In this document: positions 24,501 to 33,790 of the stretch, in pieces
Layout of the letters: every line of letters starts with the position of its first letter
How positions within the stretch are numbered: position 1 is the first letter of the stretch
Assembly (NCBI GenBank): GCA_020698575.1
Contig: CM036251.1
Location: 4,494,788 to 4,558,787 of the forward strand
Origin: Bostrychus sinensis
Lineage: Eukaryota > Chordata > Actinopteri > Gobiiformes > Eleotridae
DNA length: 64,000 nucleotides
Reading direction: 5' to 3'
Translations under genes and position numbers: made by a program
Notes under the pieces: model-generated
What the model saw: only the letters and a program-made list of their open reading frames with translations
Told to the model about the DNA's origin: nothing
Databases searched by the model: none

Positions 24501-27500
24501 CTAATCCTGTATGCTGAGGCGCTGCCCTTCTCCAGAGCTGAAAACGCTCGGTCTCACAGCTCTACATAGACATCTGAAACCAGGAAGTGCTCCTGCGCGT
24601 TTCTAAAACCCAGACACCGCCACCGGACTCGTTCTGATCATTTCACCCTTAAACCTCCGTCACTATGAAGCAGTCAGCTCATTTATCTATCTGTTAGCCT
24701 CATGTTGCTAATAGTATGTCCCTGCAGGGCTACCGTAGCTCCTTATAGGCCTCTAACCACACACTGCACCTTTAAGACAACATTTACGCAGCTAAGACTG
24801 TTCAAACTCTGACTGCTGCTGCGTATACACGAAAACACTTCAACCTTGGCTCAGTAACTTATCCTGAGCAGCTTTTATGCCTCTAACGTCTATTCCAGTT
24901 TCTCTTTGAGTTTGAGAGAAGCCCAGAGAATGAACAGGGGGCAGATTTTAATTGTGACAGCCTGCAGTGAAGAGGAGAAGGCTACGCAGAGCTTTAAAAG
25001 ACAGAACACAGAAGAGAGAGGAGCTGCTGTAGCCCTGAGTGAGAGGGCTCTGAGACTCTGGCTGCAGAAATAATAGATAATAGTGGTTGGAACAAATGCT
25101 AGAGTTTTAAGTCCTGGTTATGAGCTGATACAGTCCTGGTTTAGACCTGGTTTAGACCTGGATTAGACCTGGATTAGACCTGGTGTACCCCTGGTTTAGA
25201 CCTGGTTTAGACCTGGTTTAGTCATGGTTTAGGAACAGTTAAGTCCTAGTTCAAGTTCTGTTTTATTCATGGATTAGTCCTGGTTTAGTCGTAGTTATGT
25301 GCTGATTCAGTCCTGGATTAGACCTGGTTTAGACCTGGTTTAGGCCTGGTTTAAGACTTGCTTTAGACACAGTTTAAGTCCGGTTTTATGCATGGATTAG
25401 TCCAGTTTTAGTCCTGATTCAGTCCTAGTTTAGACCTGTTTTAGTCTTGGTTTAGTCCTGGTTTAGGCACAGTTAAGACCTAGTTTAAGTCTTTTTTTAT
25501 TCATAGATTAGTCCTGGTTTGTCTTAGATTAGTCCAGTTTTAGTTATGTTCTGTTTAAGTCCTAGTTTAGACCTGTTTTAGTCTTGGTTTTGTCCTGGTT
25601 TAGGCACAGACAAGTCCTAGTTTAGGTCCTGTTCATGAGTCCAGTTTTAGACCTGGTTATGTGCTGATTCAGTCCTGGTTTAGACCTGGTTTAGACCTGG
25701 TTTAGACCTGGTTTAGACCTGGTTTAGACCTGGATTAGACCTGGTTTAGACCTGTTAGAGTCCGGGTTTTCCTCTGGGTCTGGGCTTCTTACCTGGACTC
25801 GGGGAACTTGGTGAGCGTGGCCAGGCTGCTGGTGTACATGTGGCCCCCGACGTCGATGTGCACCGGGGCGTTGGCTTTGGTGAGCTGAGCCGGAGACGGG
25901 ATGCCCTGAGCCGTCATCGGGGAGACGGGGGACCGACTCACGGAGAGACGGGACATGCTCCGGCCGTCCTGGGACACACATGGACATATTTAAGTTAAGA
26001 CAAGACCCGCTAATATAATCTTTCTATTATAATCTATTCTATTATTTATGAAAAATATCAAAGTCTATTGCAGTTAAAGTCCTGTCTTTGTTTTAGAACT
26101 GGTTCAGACCTGGTTTAGACCTGGCTTAGACATGGTTTAGTCCTGGTTTAGACCTGGTACCTTGTTCAGTTCTGGATTACTACTGCGTTTGTTTTGGTTT
26201 GGTATTGGTTTAGACCTGGTTAAGTCCTGGATTAGTCCTCGTTTACTTCTGGATTAGTATTGGATTTGTGCTGGTTTAGTACTGTTTAAGTCCTGGTTTA
26301 GACCTAGTTCAGTCCTTGTTTCATTCTGGATTAGACCTAGTTCAGTTCTGGATTAGTCCTGGTTTATTTCTGGATTAGTATTAGATTTGTGCTGGTTTTG
26401 TAATGGTTAAGACCTGGTTTAGTCTTAATTTAGTACTGGTTTAGACCTAATTTTCTTCTGGATTACTACTGAATTTGTGCTGGTTTAATACTAGTTTAGT
26501 CCTGGTTTAGACCTAGTTCAGTCCTGAATTAGTCCTGGTTTAGAGCTGGTTTAGTCCTGGATTAGTCCTGGATTAGTACTGGATTTGCGCTGGTTTAGTA
26601 CTGTTTAAGTCCTGGTTTAGACCTAGTTCAGTCCTTGTTTCATTCTGGATTAGTCCTGGTTTAGTTCTGGATTAGTCTTGGTTTACTTCTGGATTAGTAT
26701 TGGATTTATGCTGGTTTTGTAATGGTTAAGACCTGGTTTAGTATTAATTTAGTCCTAGTTTAGACCAAATTTTCTTCTGGACTATTACTGAATTTGTGCT
26801 GTTTAATACTAGTTTAGTCTTGATTTAGACCTAGTTCAGTCCTGGATTAGTCCTGGTTTAGAGCTGGTTTAGTCCTGGATTAGTACTGGTTTAGTACTGT
26901 TTAAGTCCTGGTTTAGACCTAGTTCAGTCCTGGATTAGTCCAGGTTTAGAGCTGGTTTAGTCCTGGAATACTACTGAATTTGTGCTGGTTTAATACTAGT
27001 TTAGTCCTGGTTTAGACCTAGTTCAGTCCTGAATTAGACCTGGTTTAGAGCTGGTTTAGTCCTGGATTAGTACTGGTTTAGTACTGTTTAAGTCCTGGTT
27101 TAGAGCTGGTTTAGTCCTGGATTAGTACTGGTTTAGAGCTGGTTTAGTCCTGGAATACTACTGAATTTGTGCTGGTTTAATGCTAGTTTAGTCATGGTTT
27201 AGACCTAGTTTAGTCCTTGATCCTTTCTGGATTAGACCTAGTTTAGTTCTGGATTAGTACTGGCTTAGTACTGGATTTGTGCTGTTTTTGTATTGGTTAG
27301 GACCTGGTTTAGACCTAGTTTGGGATGTTTTAGTCTTTGTTTGGTCCAACATTATGTGACACATTAATGACGTGTCCCAACAGGCTACAGAGGTTTGGAA
27401 ACATCTAAACAAAAGTCTATACAATTATTATTATTATTATTATCAAACCAGGTTGAAGCTACTAATATCACAGTTTTTGCTTTTATCATTTTTACAAAAC

Positions 27501-30500
27501 CCACAGTATTTGCAATGGCTTTGTTGATAGACAGACAGCAGTATGTCCCCACAGGGCTACCGTAGACTCTCACAGAGACCAAAAACTACACATTGCACCT
27601 TTAAATTGCCCCATTCATTCATTGCTATAGTTGGCCTGTTGCTTATTTTCTGCACCTATAAAGACTTCTTGTATAAATGTTATTGGCCGGGCATGGCAAC
27701 GACACAAAGATCGCACAATATGACAAATTTATCATTAGTGCAATATCTGCAAACGCAATTTTTAGTGTAACCAAGAACATTTACTGCTGCAATAATGTTA
27801 TGTTCCTCCATCTGACAGAGGTCTACACTGAAACATCACTGTTTTATGCCTTCAATGAAATAATGCTGAGACCAAATTAGTCTTAATTCCTCAGGTTAGC
27901 CCAGGATAAGCCTTTGTCTGTGAAGACTCTCAGTAAACCGGGCTGAATCAGTCACAACAAAAGGTTTAAAAGTAAGTCATCTGGACTTGGTTTTAAGGTA
28001 AAGTCTATAGTTTTAGTCCTGGTTCGTGTCTGGGTCGGTGTTCTCCGCTTTCTTCCATCGACCTACAACATTAGCAAAATTAAAAGCTAATCCTCCAGGT
28101 TAGGTTCTACTGCCCAGGATTAGGGCTGCACGATATGGAGAAAACATGCGATATTCGATAACTATATTGAAAATTGCGATAACGATATTATTGCGATATT
28201 TGAAAATAGAGCCTACTTTTTGAACATAGTAAGTTAAATTCACTACATTTCACAAAAATGTAAGTTCCTGTATTTACAAGTCAAAACAGCCACAAAATCA
28301 AAACTTAATACAGACTAAACCAGGAATAAAACAAGGCTAAGTTGTGACTAAATTAATTAAATTACCACTAAAACTGGACTTTTTAAACATTTTTATTTAG
28401 TCACAACACGTTCTTTTAAGGCTCTGGTGGAAAATGATTCTTCAGTGTAAATCTCTGTCAGATGGAAGACCACAGCGTTATTGCGATATATTTAGATTCT
28501 TGTGATACTGATATTGCAATAACGATAATTTTATTTATTTTATATATTGTGCAGCCCTACCCAGGATCCTGGCTCTAGATGCACAATATACCGCAAAATT
28601 ATCGTTATTGCAATATCAGCAAATACAATATCCGTATCACAAGAATCTAAATATATCACAATAACGCTGTGGTCTCCATCTGACAGAGATTTACACTGAA
28701 GAATCATTTTCCACCAGAGCCTTAAAAGAACATGTGTTGTGACTAAATAAAAATGTTTAAAAAGTCCAGTTTTAGTGGTAATTTAATTAATTTAGTCACA
28801 GCTTAGCCTTGTTTTATTCCTGGTTTAGTCTGGGTTAAGTTTTGATTTTGTCGCTGTTTTGACTTGTAAATACAGGAACTTACATTTTTGTGAAATGTAG
28901 TGAATTTAACTTACTATGTTCGAAAAATAGGCTCTATTTTCAAATATCGCAATAATATCGTTATCGCAATTTTCAACATAGTTATCGAATATCGCATGTT
29001 TTCTCCATATCGTGCAGCCCTACTTAAAAGGGACATATTCTGCTATTTCAGGCTTTTTTTTAAATAATTTTGGACTCCTTTGCATTAGTATTTCATGTTT
29101 TATGACTTAAAATAATGTTTATGTAGAAAATGTCTTCTTTTAGAGAGCTGTTAGTTTGACTTTGCAGAGAACGCTTGGATTAGGTGTCTGTCGCCCCCTG
29201 CTGGCAACGGTGGGGACAGAACATAAAATTGCTATTTAGTGCAGCTATAACCTCATAGTAGCTGCGGCCCGGTGGCTTGCTCCAAAGACAATTTCACTGT
29301 ACTTTTTGAGCATTTCACAATAAACTTAAACTAAATCTATCTATTAGCAACATGAGGCTAACAGATAGATAAATGAACTGACTGCTTCGTAGTGACAGAG
29401 GTTTAAGGCTGAAATGATCAGAACGAGTCCGGTGACGGTGCCTGGGCTTTAGAAACGCACAGGAGCACTTCCTGGTTTTACGTGTCTATGTAGAGCCATG
29501 AGACAGAGCGTTTTCAGCTCTGGAGAAATGGACACAGGATTACTAAAACATGCTTGAATGAAACAAAACACTACTCCAGGTCTGTTTTTGAGGTGGAAAC
29601 AACATTATAACGTGGTTAAAAGATCAAAAAAAGTCAATTTAGCAGAATAGGGGAGCTTTAATTTGAACTGAGTCGTATCGTTATCGCATTATTCAACAGA
29701 GTTATCGTAAGTTTTTTAATAGAACTCTATGGGACTTCACATTTAAATGTAATATTCACGGCTTCAGTCCACTTTGATGAAGCTCAGCCCTGAGGCTCAG
29801 CGTGGATTAACTGACCCTCCTCCTTTCACAGAAACGCTCTCTCTCGATTGTATGGAAGAGCTTTGAAGCATGAAAGGTGAACAGGAGGCAGGGCAGGAGG
29901 GAGGGAGGGAGGGAGGGAGGGAGGGAGAGGGGGGCAGCTTTCAGCATTTCTGCCCCGGGACGTTCACTTGCCCCGGGACAAACTGACAAACACAGCAGCA
30001 GCCCCCTGTCTCCACCTTTCCCTGACTCTCTGTCTGTCGATCGGTCTGTGAAAGAAATAACTACTGTAGAGACTGGGAGGATGAGAATAAATGAGCGGTT
30101 CTCAAGCTGTGGGACGGGTAGCACTGATTGTACTCGGAAGTCTTATGGAGTGCAGATTTAGTTTAATTTAGAGCCAGTTTTATTCCTGTTTAGTCCTAGG
30201 TTAGACCTGGTTTAGTTCTGGTTTAGACCTGGTTTAGACCTGGTTTAGTCCTAAACTAGTCCTGCTTTAGTCTAGTTTAGTCCTAGAAGAGTCCTGGTTT
30301 AGACCTGTCCTTAGTCCTTGATTAGTTCTGGTTTAGTTCTGGCTTGGTACTTTTTTTGAACTGGTTTAGTCCTGGTTTAGTCCTGGTTTAGACCTAGAGT
30401 AGTCCTGGTTTTGTCCTAGTTTGGACCTGGTTTACACCTAGAACAGTCCTGGTTTTGTGCTGGTTTAGACCTGGTTTAGGCCTGGTTTAACCTCAATTAG

Positions 30501-32028
30501 TCCTGGTTTTGTTCTGTTTTGGTACTTATTTTGGTCTGGCTTAGTCCTAGGTTAGTCCTGGTTTAGTCCTAGATTAGACATGGTTTTGTCTTAGTTTAGT
30601 CTAGATCTAGTCCTTGTTTGGACCTGGTTTAGACCACTTGGCCTTAATCCTAATTAGTCCTGATTTTGTCCTTGGTTATGTGCTGGTTTAGTCCTAGATT
30701 AGTCCAGTCCTGGTTTAGTCTCAGTTTTGTGTTGATTTTGTCTCGGTTTCAGCCTGGTTTAGAGCTGTTCTAGTCCTGGATTATTCTAATTAGAAGACTA
30801 GGACTAGGACTAGACTGGGAGGATAGCCAGGAGAAGTTAGGATCAAAATAAAAACAAGGACTAACCCGGGATACCACAGGCTTAAATCCAGAATCAAAAC
30901 TAAATGAATTTCTAAACAGTTTAATGATGGTTTAGCACTGATTTAATCCACAGGGCATGACTATAAACCCAGAATGAAAACTTAATTAAATCATGAACTT
31001 ATCATGAGACAATTGGACAAAGTTGAACTAAACAAGGACTCTTAACCCAAGACTGAACTAGACACAGCCTCTTCTACAAACAAAAAAACCAAGTAGAAGC
31101 CCCATGGGAGTGTATGACCTCTTTTTTTTTCTCTCACAATAATCCAATACAGTGGAGCTGACGAGGTCACGTTCAGAGCTAAATATAGCATCACGCACAG
31201 CTGACAAACCTCTGCAGACAGTCTGTTCCCCTGTGGAAGAACCCCGGAATCAAACTGTGTCGGAACGCACCATACTCCTTTTAAAAATCCTCTTAATTCA
31301 AGACATTCTCGCTTACTGCCACATTTACCACTACATTAGCACACTGCATTAAACATTTCCCATTTAGTATAAGCCCGCTTATTAATTCGGTGGTATTGAA
31401 TTTTCTAATATATTCGTTTCCGTTTAATATGCAAGCGTGATAGACACGAGTTCGCGCAAGTCACTGCCGTTCACTCGACTGATTTGAAGACGAGACGTAG
31501 CGTTCAAGCTAATCATAAAAGTTCATATTTTGCTTCAATGTCTGCTACATCAAATCTGTCATGTCAGCCGAATAAAAGACTGGCCTTTCCAAAATCACGA
31601 ATGTCCACAAAAGTTAATATAAACCTGCGTCGGCTTTTAGTTTTATGGATTTTCTAAAATTCAGTTACATTTTCAAGGGAATTCGGAAGGGAAACCACTG
31701 ACAACGCCAAACGGGGACTGAAAACCATGTTAATCCAGGACTAAACCTTGGACTTAACCAGGTTTAATCGGTGTCTAGACCAAAGACTAAAACTGGGATT
31801 ACTAAGGGGTCAAACCACGACATAAACCAGCGCTAAATCCGAAAAACACAGGACTAAACCAGGGTTAAATTGGGATTAAAAGTTGTATTAAACCAAGACT
31901 AAATAAAAACAGAAAGAGCCGCAAAAAGCACAATTTAAAACCAACATTAGCTGTTTTTATGTCTTGCTTAAAAAAAAAAAAAAAAAAGTCCAAAACAGTA
32001 CCTGCGAGGACACCGACACGGTAGACAT
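18375..32028 (-). CDS. kctd15: KCTD15, BTB/POZ domain protein (complete spliced coding sequence)
   Basis: Five exons join at 32028-32002, 25968-25793, 24233-24089, 20372-20070 and 18536-18375, giving 270 residues. KCTD15 forms BTB oligomers and is known as an inhibitor of AP-2 (TFAP2) transcription factors and of neural crest induction. Residues about 44-150 form the BTB domain, starting at VHIDVGGHMYTSSLATLTKF. KCTD15 rather than KCTD1 is indicated by RLFNGTEP, YEEARYYQLTPMVRELERW, VTPDLGERIALSGEK, FPETGDVM, NQDPTH and YCRLNS. The C-terminus IKQEPLD contains a sumoylation consensus (IKQE), conserved in the family. The start at 32028 is the first in-frame ATG after an upstream stop; an internal ATG (residue 14) would give 257 residues. 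Fish have kctd15a and kctd15b and I cannot tell which this is. Every intron carries 11-bp minisatellite. Confidence 0.93.
18846..19868. repeat. 11-bp minisatellite array in kctd15 intron 4 (GTTTAG orientation)
   Basis: About one kilobase of units GGTTTAGTCCT, GGTTTAGACCT, GGTTTAGCCCT and GGTTTTAACCT. From about 19550 it settles into a 33-bp higher-order unit of three 11-mers (TCCTCGTTTAG, CCCTGGTTTTA, ACCTGGTTTAG). It is in the reverse orientation to the array on the other side of exon 4. Confidence 0.97.
20070..20372 (-). CDS. kctd15: kctd15 coding exon 4
   Basis: Acceptor CTCTCTCCTTCAG precedes GACTTTACCCAG and the exon ends CAG before donor GTGAGG. It has 303 bases, exactly 101 codons, and phase 0 at both ends, so skipping would not shift frame. 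It encodes the end of the BTB domain (YEEARYYQLTPMVRELERW), the linker AERDAQSTAGCE, and the C-terminal domain core (VVRVTPDLGERIALSGEK, EEVFPETGDVMCNSVNAGWN, RFPLNGYCRLNSVQ). The large plus-strand frames over this region are antisense shadows. It lies between two oppositely oriented minisatellite arrays. Confidence 0.96.
20404..22018. repeat. 11-bp minisatellite array in kctd15 intron 3 (CTAAAC orientation)
   Basis: About 1.6 kb of units such as AGGACTAAACC, AAGGCTAAAAC and AAGGCTGAACC, the reverse complement of the family seen at 18846-19868, 25105-25770 and 26085-27330. It begins only about 31 bases from the exon 4 acceptor. It contains a 363-base duplication at 21141-21866. Confidence 0.97.
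21141..21866. repeat. 363-bp direct tandem duplication inside the intron 3 array
   Basis: The segment 21141-21503 is followed directly by 21504-21866, which reads as the same sequence wherever I compared it, including rare variants such as ACAAAGCTAATCCAGTACTA. The period 363 is 33 times 11, so the duplication kept the register of the small unit. Confidence 0.85.
22019..24088. other. Remainder of kctd15 intron 3
   Basis: No exon is seen. It holds a dispersed fragment at 22104-22154 (CCTGTCCCAAGCCTGGATAA) that is the inverse of 19980-20031, a purine-rich (GAA)n then (GGA)n tract at 22697-22733, a short repeat piece at about 23124-23180, the inverted partner of 1-165 at 23196-23380, and a SINE-like repeat at 23779-24012. 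Confidence 0.6.
23779..24012 (+). repeat. tRNA-like SINE or fish interspersed repeat
   Basis: GGTGGCATAGTGGTTAGAAC and the B-box-like GGTTTAATTCC are followed by GTGTGGAGTTTGCATGTTCT, a motif of a very common fish repeat, and a tail GGGTAAATAAAGG. A reverse-oriented fragment of the same family lies at 40738-40835. Confidence 0.65.
24089..24233 (-). CDS. kctd15: kctd15 coding exon 3
   Basis: Acceptor GTGCTTCCAG is followed by A ATA GGT CGC, completing the split Arg codon from exon 2, then 48 codons encoding the middle of the BTB domain (IGRLFNGTEPIVLDSLKQHY, FIDRDGDIFRYILSFLRTCK, LLLPDDFK). The donor is AAG then GTAAAA. Cys replaces the usual Ser in FLRTSK. Confidence 0.96.
24393..24780 (+). 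repeat. Dispersed repeat (TATTCTGCTAAATCAAC family), copy 2
   Basis: The fullest copy, running from TTATTCTGCTAAATCAAC to CACACTGCACCTTTAA. It is related to 12490-12830 and, inverted, to 29320-29660. The last 60 bases recur alone at 27541-27603. Confidence 0.7.
25105..25770. repeat. 11-bp minisatellite array in kctd15 intron 2 (GTTTAG orientation)
   Basis: Degenerate GGTTTAGACCT/GGTTTAGTCCT units with variants such as GGTTATGTGCTGATTCAGTC. The last part (25675-25750) is nearly pure GGTTTAGACCT. It stops about 20 bases from the exon 2 donor. Confidence 0.93.
25793..25968 (-). CDS. kctd15: kctd15 coding exon 2
   Basis: Acceptor TGTGTGTCCCAG precedes GACGGCCGGAGC, then the ATG of MSRLSVSRSPVSP. 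It continues through the family-specific TAQGIPSPAQLTKANAP linker into the BTB start PVHIDVGGHMYTSSLATLTK and ends in the first two bases of an Arg codon before donor GTAAGA. It has 176 bases. In KCTD1 and KCTD15 of other vertebrates the MSR methionine is itself a used or annotated start. Confidence 0.96.
26085..27330. repeat. 11-bp minisatellite array in kctd15 intron 1 (GTTTAG orientation)
   Basis: Units of the same family with more divergence (GGATTAGTCCT, AGTTCAGTCCT, TGAATTTGTGCTGG). Longer blocks recur, for example the segment with TACTGAATTTGTGCTGGTTT at about 26465, 26970 and 27160. Confidence 0.93.
28121..28559 (+). mobile_element. hAT-like non-autonomous element, copy d, with 8-bp target duplication
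   Basis: The ends are TAGGGCTGCACGATAT and ATATTGTGCAGCCCTA. CCCAGGAT occurs directly on both sides (28113-28120 and 28560-28567), the 8-bp duplication typical of hAT transposons. It is 439 bases with no coding frame. Internally at 28314-28340 it carries ACTAAACCAGGAATAAAACA and AGGCTAA, which is almost the minisatellite unit sequence. Confidence 0.85.
28576..29022 (-). mobile_element. hAT-like non-autonomous element, copy e, inverted to copy d
   Basis: It is the reverse complement of copy d over its whole length with few changes, starting TAGATGCACAATATACC and ending CATATCGTGCAGCCCTA. It lies 16 bases after the right end (and 8 bases after the target duplication) of copy d, so the two form an inverted pair. 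I see no clear target duplication. Confidence 0.85.
29320..29660 (-). repeat. Dispersed repeat (TATTCTGCTAAATCAAC family), copy 3, inverted
   Basis: Reverse complement of the copies at 12490 and 24393; it shares ATAGATAAATGAACTGACTG and GAGACAGAGCGTTTTCAGCT. A short LINE-tail-like segment (CAATTTCACTGTACTTTTTG) lies just before it at 29290. Confidence 0.7.
29891..29935 (+). repeat. (GGGA)n tract, G-quadruplex-capable
   Basis: Seven or more GGGA repeats follow GGGCAGGA and end in GAGGGGGGC. Four or more G3 runs with one-base loops meet the usual quadruplex pattern on the plus strand, that is, the non-template strand for a plus transcript but the template strand for kctd15. Confidence 0.85.
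30175..30790. repeat. 11-bp minisatellite block in kctd15 intron 1 (GTTTAG orientation)
   Basis: Degenerate units GGTTTAGTCCT, GGTTTAGACCT and AGATTAGTCCT with frequent insertions. Beyond 30790 the orientation changes to weak CTAAAC-type units. Confidence 0.85.
32002..32028 (-). CDS. kctd15: kctd15 coding exon 1 (N-terminal nine codons)
   Basis: ATG at 32028-32026 in AAGAACATGTCT (A at -3) begins MSTVSVSSQ, after which donor GTACTG follows. Joining to exon 2 gives MSTVSVSSQDGRSMSRLS in frame. The frame is open upstream to a stop just beyond 32283 but has no other ATG. The donor is weak at positions +4 to +6. If this exon is not used, translation would start at the MSR methionine in exon 2. 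Confidence 0.7.
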
Positions 32029-32420
32029 GTTCTTGACCGGCGACAGTGCGCTCTTCCCGGGTAAAAGCAAAACAAATCCTCCGTCGGTGTCTGGCTCCAG
32101 AAGCTCCGAGCAGCGCCTCCGAGTGTGTGCTCTCTGCCCGCCGCCCTGCGTCCGTGTGCGGGCTGCTGCGGGTGAGTGCGGGGGGGACCGAGGAATGAAA
32201 GAGGCGGGCACAGGACAGAGGAGGAGAGAGGAGCGCCCCGGGGGCCCCTCGCTGCTGCTGCTGCTGCTGCCCCGGGGCCCCACGCTACTGGATTAAAGTG
32301 TGATCTGAAAGAGAGAGAGAGAGAGAGGTCTGACAGCAGCACGGAGCCAGGGCCCGAGTCACAGCAGCAGAGGGGGCCACACATCAACTCCAGGGGCCAC
32401 ACTTCAACTCCAGTGTTCAG
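32029..32420 (-). promoter_or_regulatory. CpG-rich 5' UTR / promoter region of kctd15
   Basis: G+C and CpG content rise sharply here compared with the AT-rich surroundings, right upstream of the first coding exon on the minus strand. A CTG/CAG tract (32251-32270) and a GA tract (32308-32328) lie within it. It probably contains the transcription start, but I see no TATA box that fixes it. Confidence 0.6.
32251..32270. repeat. CAG/CTG trinucleotide tract near kctd15 5' UTR
   Basis: About seven uninterrupted CTG units on the plus strand, read as GCA/CAG in the kctd15 transcript, within the CpG-rich region and flanked by GGGGCCCC. Confidence 0.85.
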
Positions 32421-32454
32421 CTGTACGCAAAAATGGACCCCAAATATAAACTAC

Positions 32455-32712
32455 ATTTTGGTGTTAATCCTGGTTCAGACCTGGGTTATTCATGGTTTAG
32501 ACCTGGTCTAAACTTGGATTTTTTGCATGGTTAAGTCCAGGTTGGATTATTCATGGTTTGGTTTGGGTTAAGTCCTGGTTTAGACCTGGATTATTCATGG
32601 TTTGGTTTGGGTTAAGTCCTGGTTTAGACCTGGATTATTCATGGTTTGGTTTGGGTTAAGTCCTGGTTTAGACCTGGTTTAGTCCTGGTTTAGACCTGGT
32701 TTAGTTCAGTAT
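32455..32712. repeat. Minisatellite upstream of kctd15 (GTTTAG orientation)
   Basis: Units GGTTTAGACCT mixed with GGATTATTCATGGTTTGGTT blocks repeated at about 32540, 32590 and 32636. It is the same family as the intronic arrays, here outside the coding span. Confidence 0.88.
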
Positions 32713-32756
32713 CTTGGCTTCTTTTTATGCGTTTTGGTTTTCCCTGCGTTGCAGAC

Positions 32757-33790
32757 TGTGTTTGAACCTGGACTTGGACCTGCTCTGTGTGTCTGGACCT
32801 AGACTTGGTCCTGCTCTGTGTGACTAGACCTGGACTTGGACCTGATCTGTGTGTCTGGACCCGGTCTTGGACCTGGTCTGTGTGTCTGGACCCGGTCTTG
32901 GACCTGGTCTGTGCGTCTGGACCCGGCCTTGGACCTGGTCTGTGCGTCTGGACCCGGCCTTGGACCTGGTCTGTGCGTCTGGACCCGGCCTTGGACCTGG
33001 TCTGTGCGTCTGGACCCGGCCTTGGACCTGATCTGTGCGTCTGAACCCGGTCTTGGACCTGATCTGTGTGTCTGGACCCGGTCTTGGACCTGGTCTGTGC
33101 GTCTGGACCCGGTCTTGGACCTGGTCTGTGTGACTAGACCCGGTCTTGGACCTGGTCTGTGCGTCTGGACCCGGTCTTGGACCTGGTCTGTGTGACTAGA
33201 CCCGGTCTTGGACCTGGTCTGTGCGTCTGGACCCGGTCTTGGACCTGGTCTGTGTGATTAGACCCGGTCTTGGACCTGGTCTGTGTGACTAGACCCGGTC
33301 TTGGACCTGGTCTGTGCGTCTGGACCCGGTCTTGGACCTGGTCTGTGTGACTAGACCCGGTCTTGGACCTGGTCTGTGCGTCTGGACCCGGTCTTGGACC
33401 TGGTCTGTGTGACTAGACCCGGTCTTGGACCTGGTCTGTGCGTCTGAACCCGGTCTTGGACCTGGTCTGTGCATCTGGACCCGGTCTTGGACCTGGTCTG
33501 TGTGACTAGACCCGGTCTTGGACCTGGTCTGTGTGACTAGACCCGGTCTTGGACCTGGTCTGTGCGTCTGGACCCGGTCTTGGACCTGGTCTGTGTGACT
33601 AGACCCGGTCTTGGACCTGATCTGTGCGTCTGAACCCGGTCTTGGAGCTGGTCTGTGCGTCTGGACCCGGTCTTGGACCTGGTCTGTGTGACTAGACCCC
33701 GTCTTGGACCTGGTCTGTGTGTCTGGACCCGGTCTTGGACCTGGTCTGTGTGACTAGACCCGGTCTTGGACCTGGACTTGGTCTTGTATT
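32757..33790. repeat. 31-bp minisatellite upstream of kctd15
   Basis: More than 30 tandem copies of a 31-bp unit built of GGTCTTGGACCT, GGTCTGTG and CGTCTGGACCC. Two variants, GTGCGTCTGGACCC and GTGTGACTAGACCC, tend to alternate from about 33110 on. Because 31 is not a multiple of three, all frames stay open and produce false proteins. Each unit has one to three CpG sites. Confidence 0.97.

Larger units (their letters stand above)
24234..25792. other. kctd15 intron 2
   Basis: It contains a dispersed repeat at 24393-24780 and a minisatellite block at 25105-25770, separated by ordinary sequence. No exon is seen on the plus strand. Confidence 0.6.
25969..32001. other. kctd15 intron 1
   Basis: About 6 kb between the GTACTG donor and the exon 2 acceptor. 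It holds minisatellite blocks (26085-27330, 30175-30790, and weak reverse-oriented ones at 30790-31100 and 31725-31912), two hAT-like elements in opposite orientation (28121-29022), a degenerate further copy near 27680-27870, a repeat copy at 29320-29660 and a G-rich tract at 29891. No exon is recognised. Confidence 0.6.

Noticed and set aside
18375..32028. Assignment of the KCTD gene to KCTD1
   Set aside because: Synteny with a TAF4-family gene suggested it, but diagnostic residues (FNGTEP, ARYYQL, VTPDLGERIALSGEK, ETGDVM, YCRLNS) all follow KCTD15.
32029..32283. Upstream start for KCTD15 at 32283
   Set aside because: That codon is GTG in a Ser/Gly/Pro-rich low-complexity stretch; the first in-frame ATG is at 32028.
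32787..33474. Repetitive protein frames such as CVWTRSWTWSV on the plus strand and the minus-strand counterparts
   Set aside because: The 31-bp tandem array cycles through all frames without stops; there is no start context, splice site or family.
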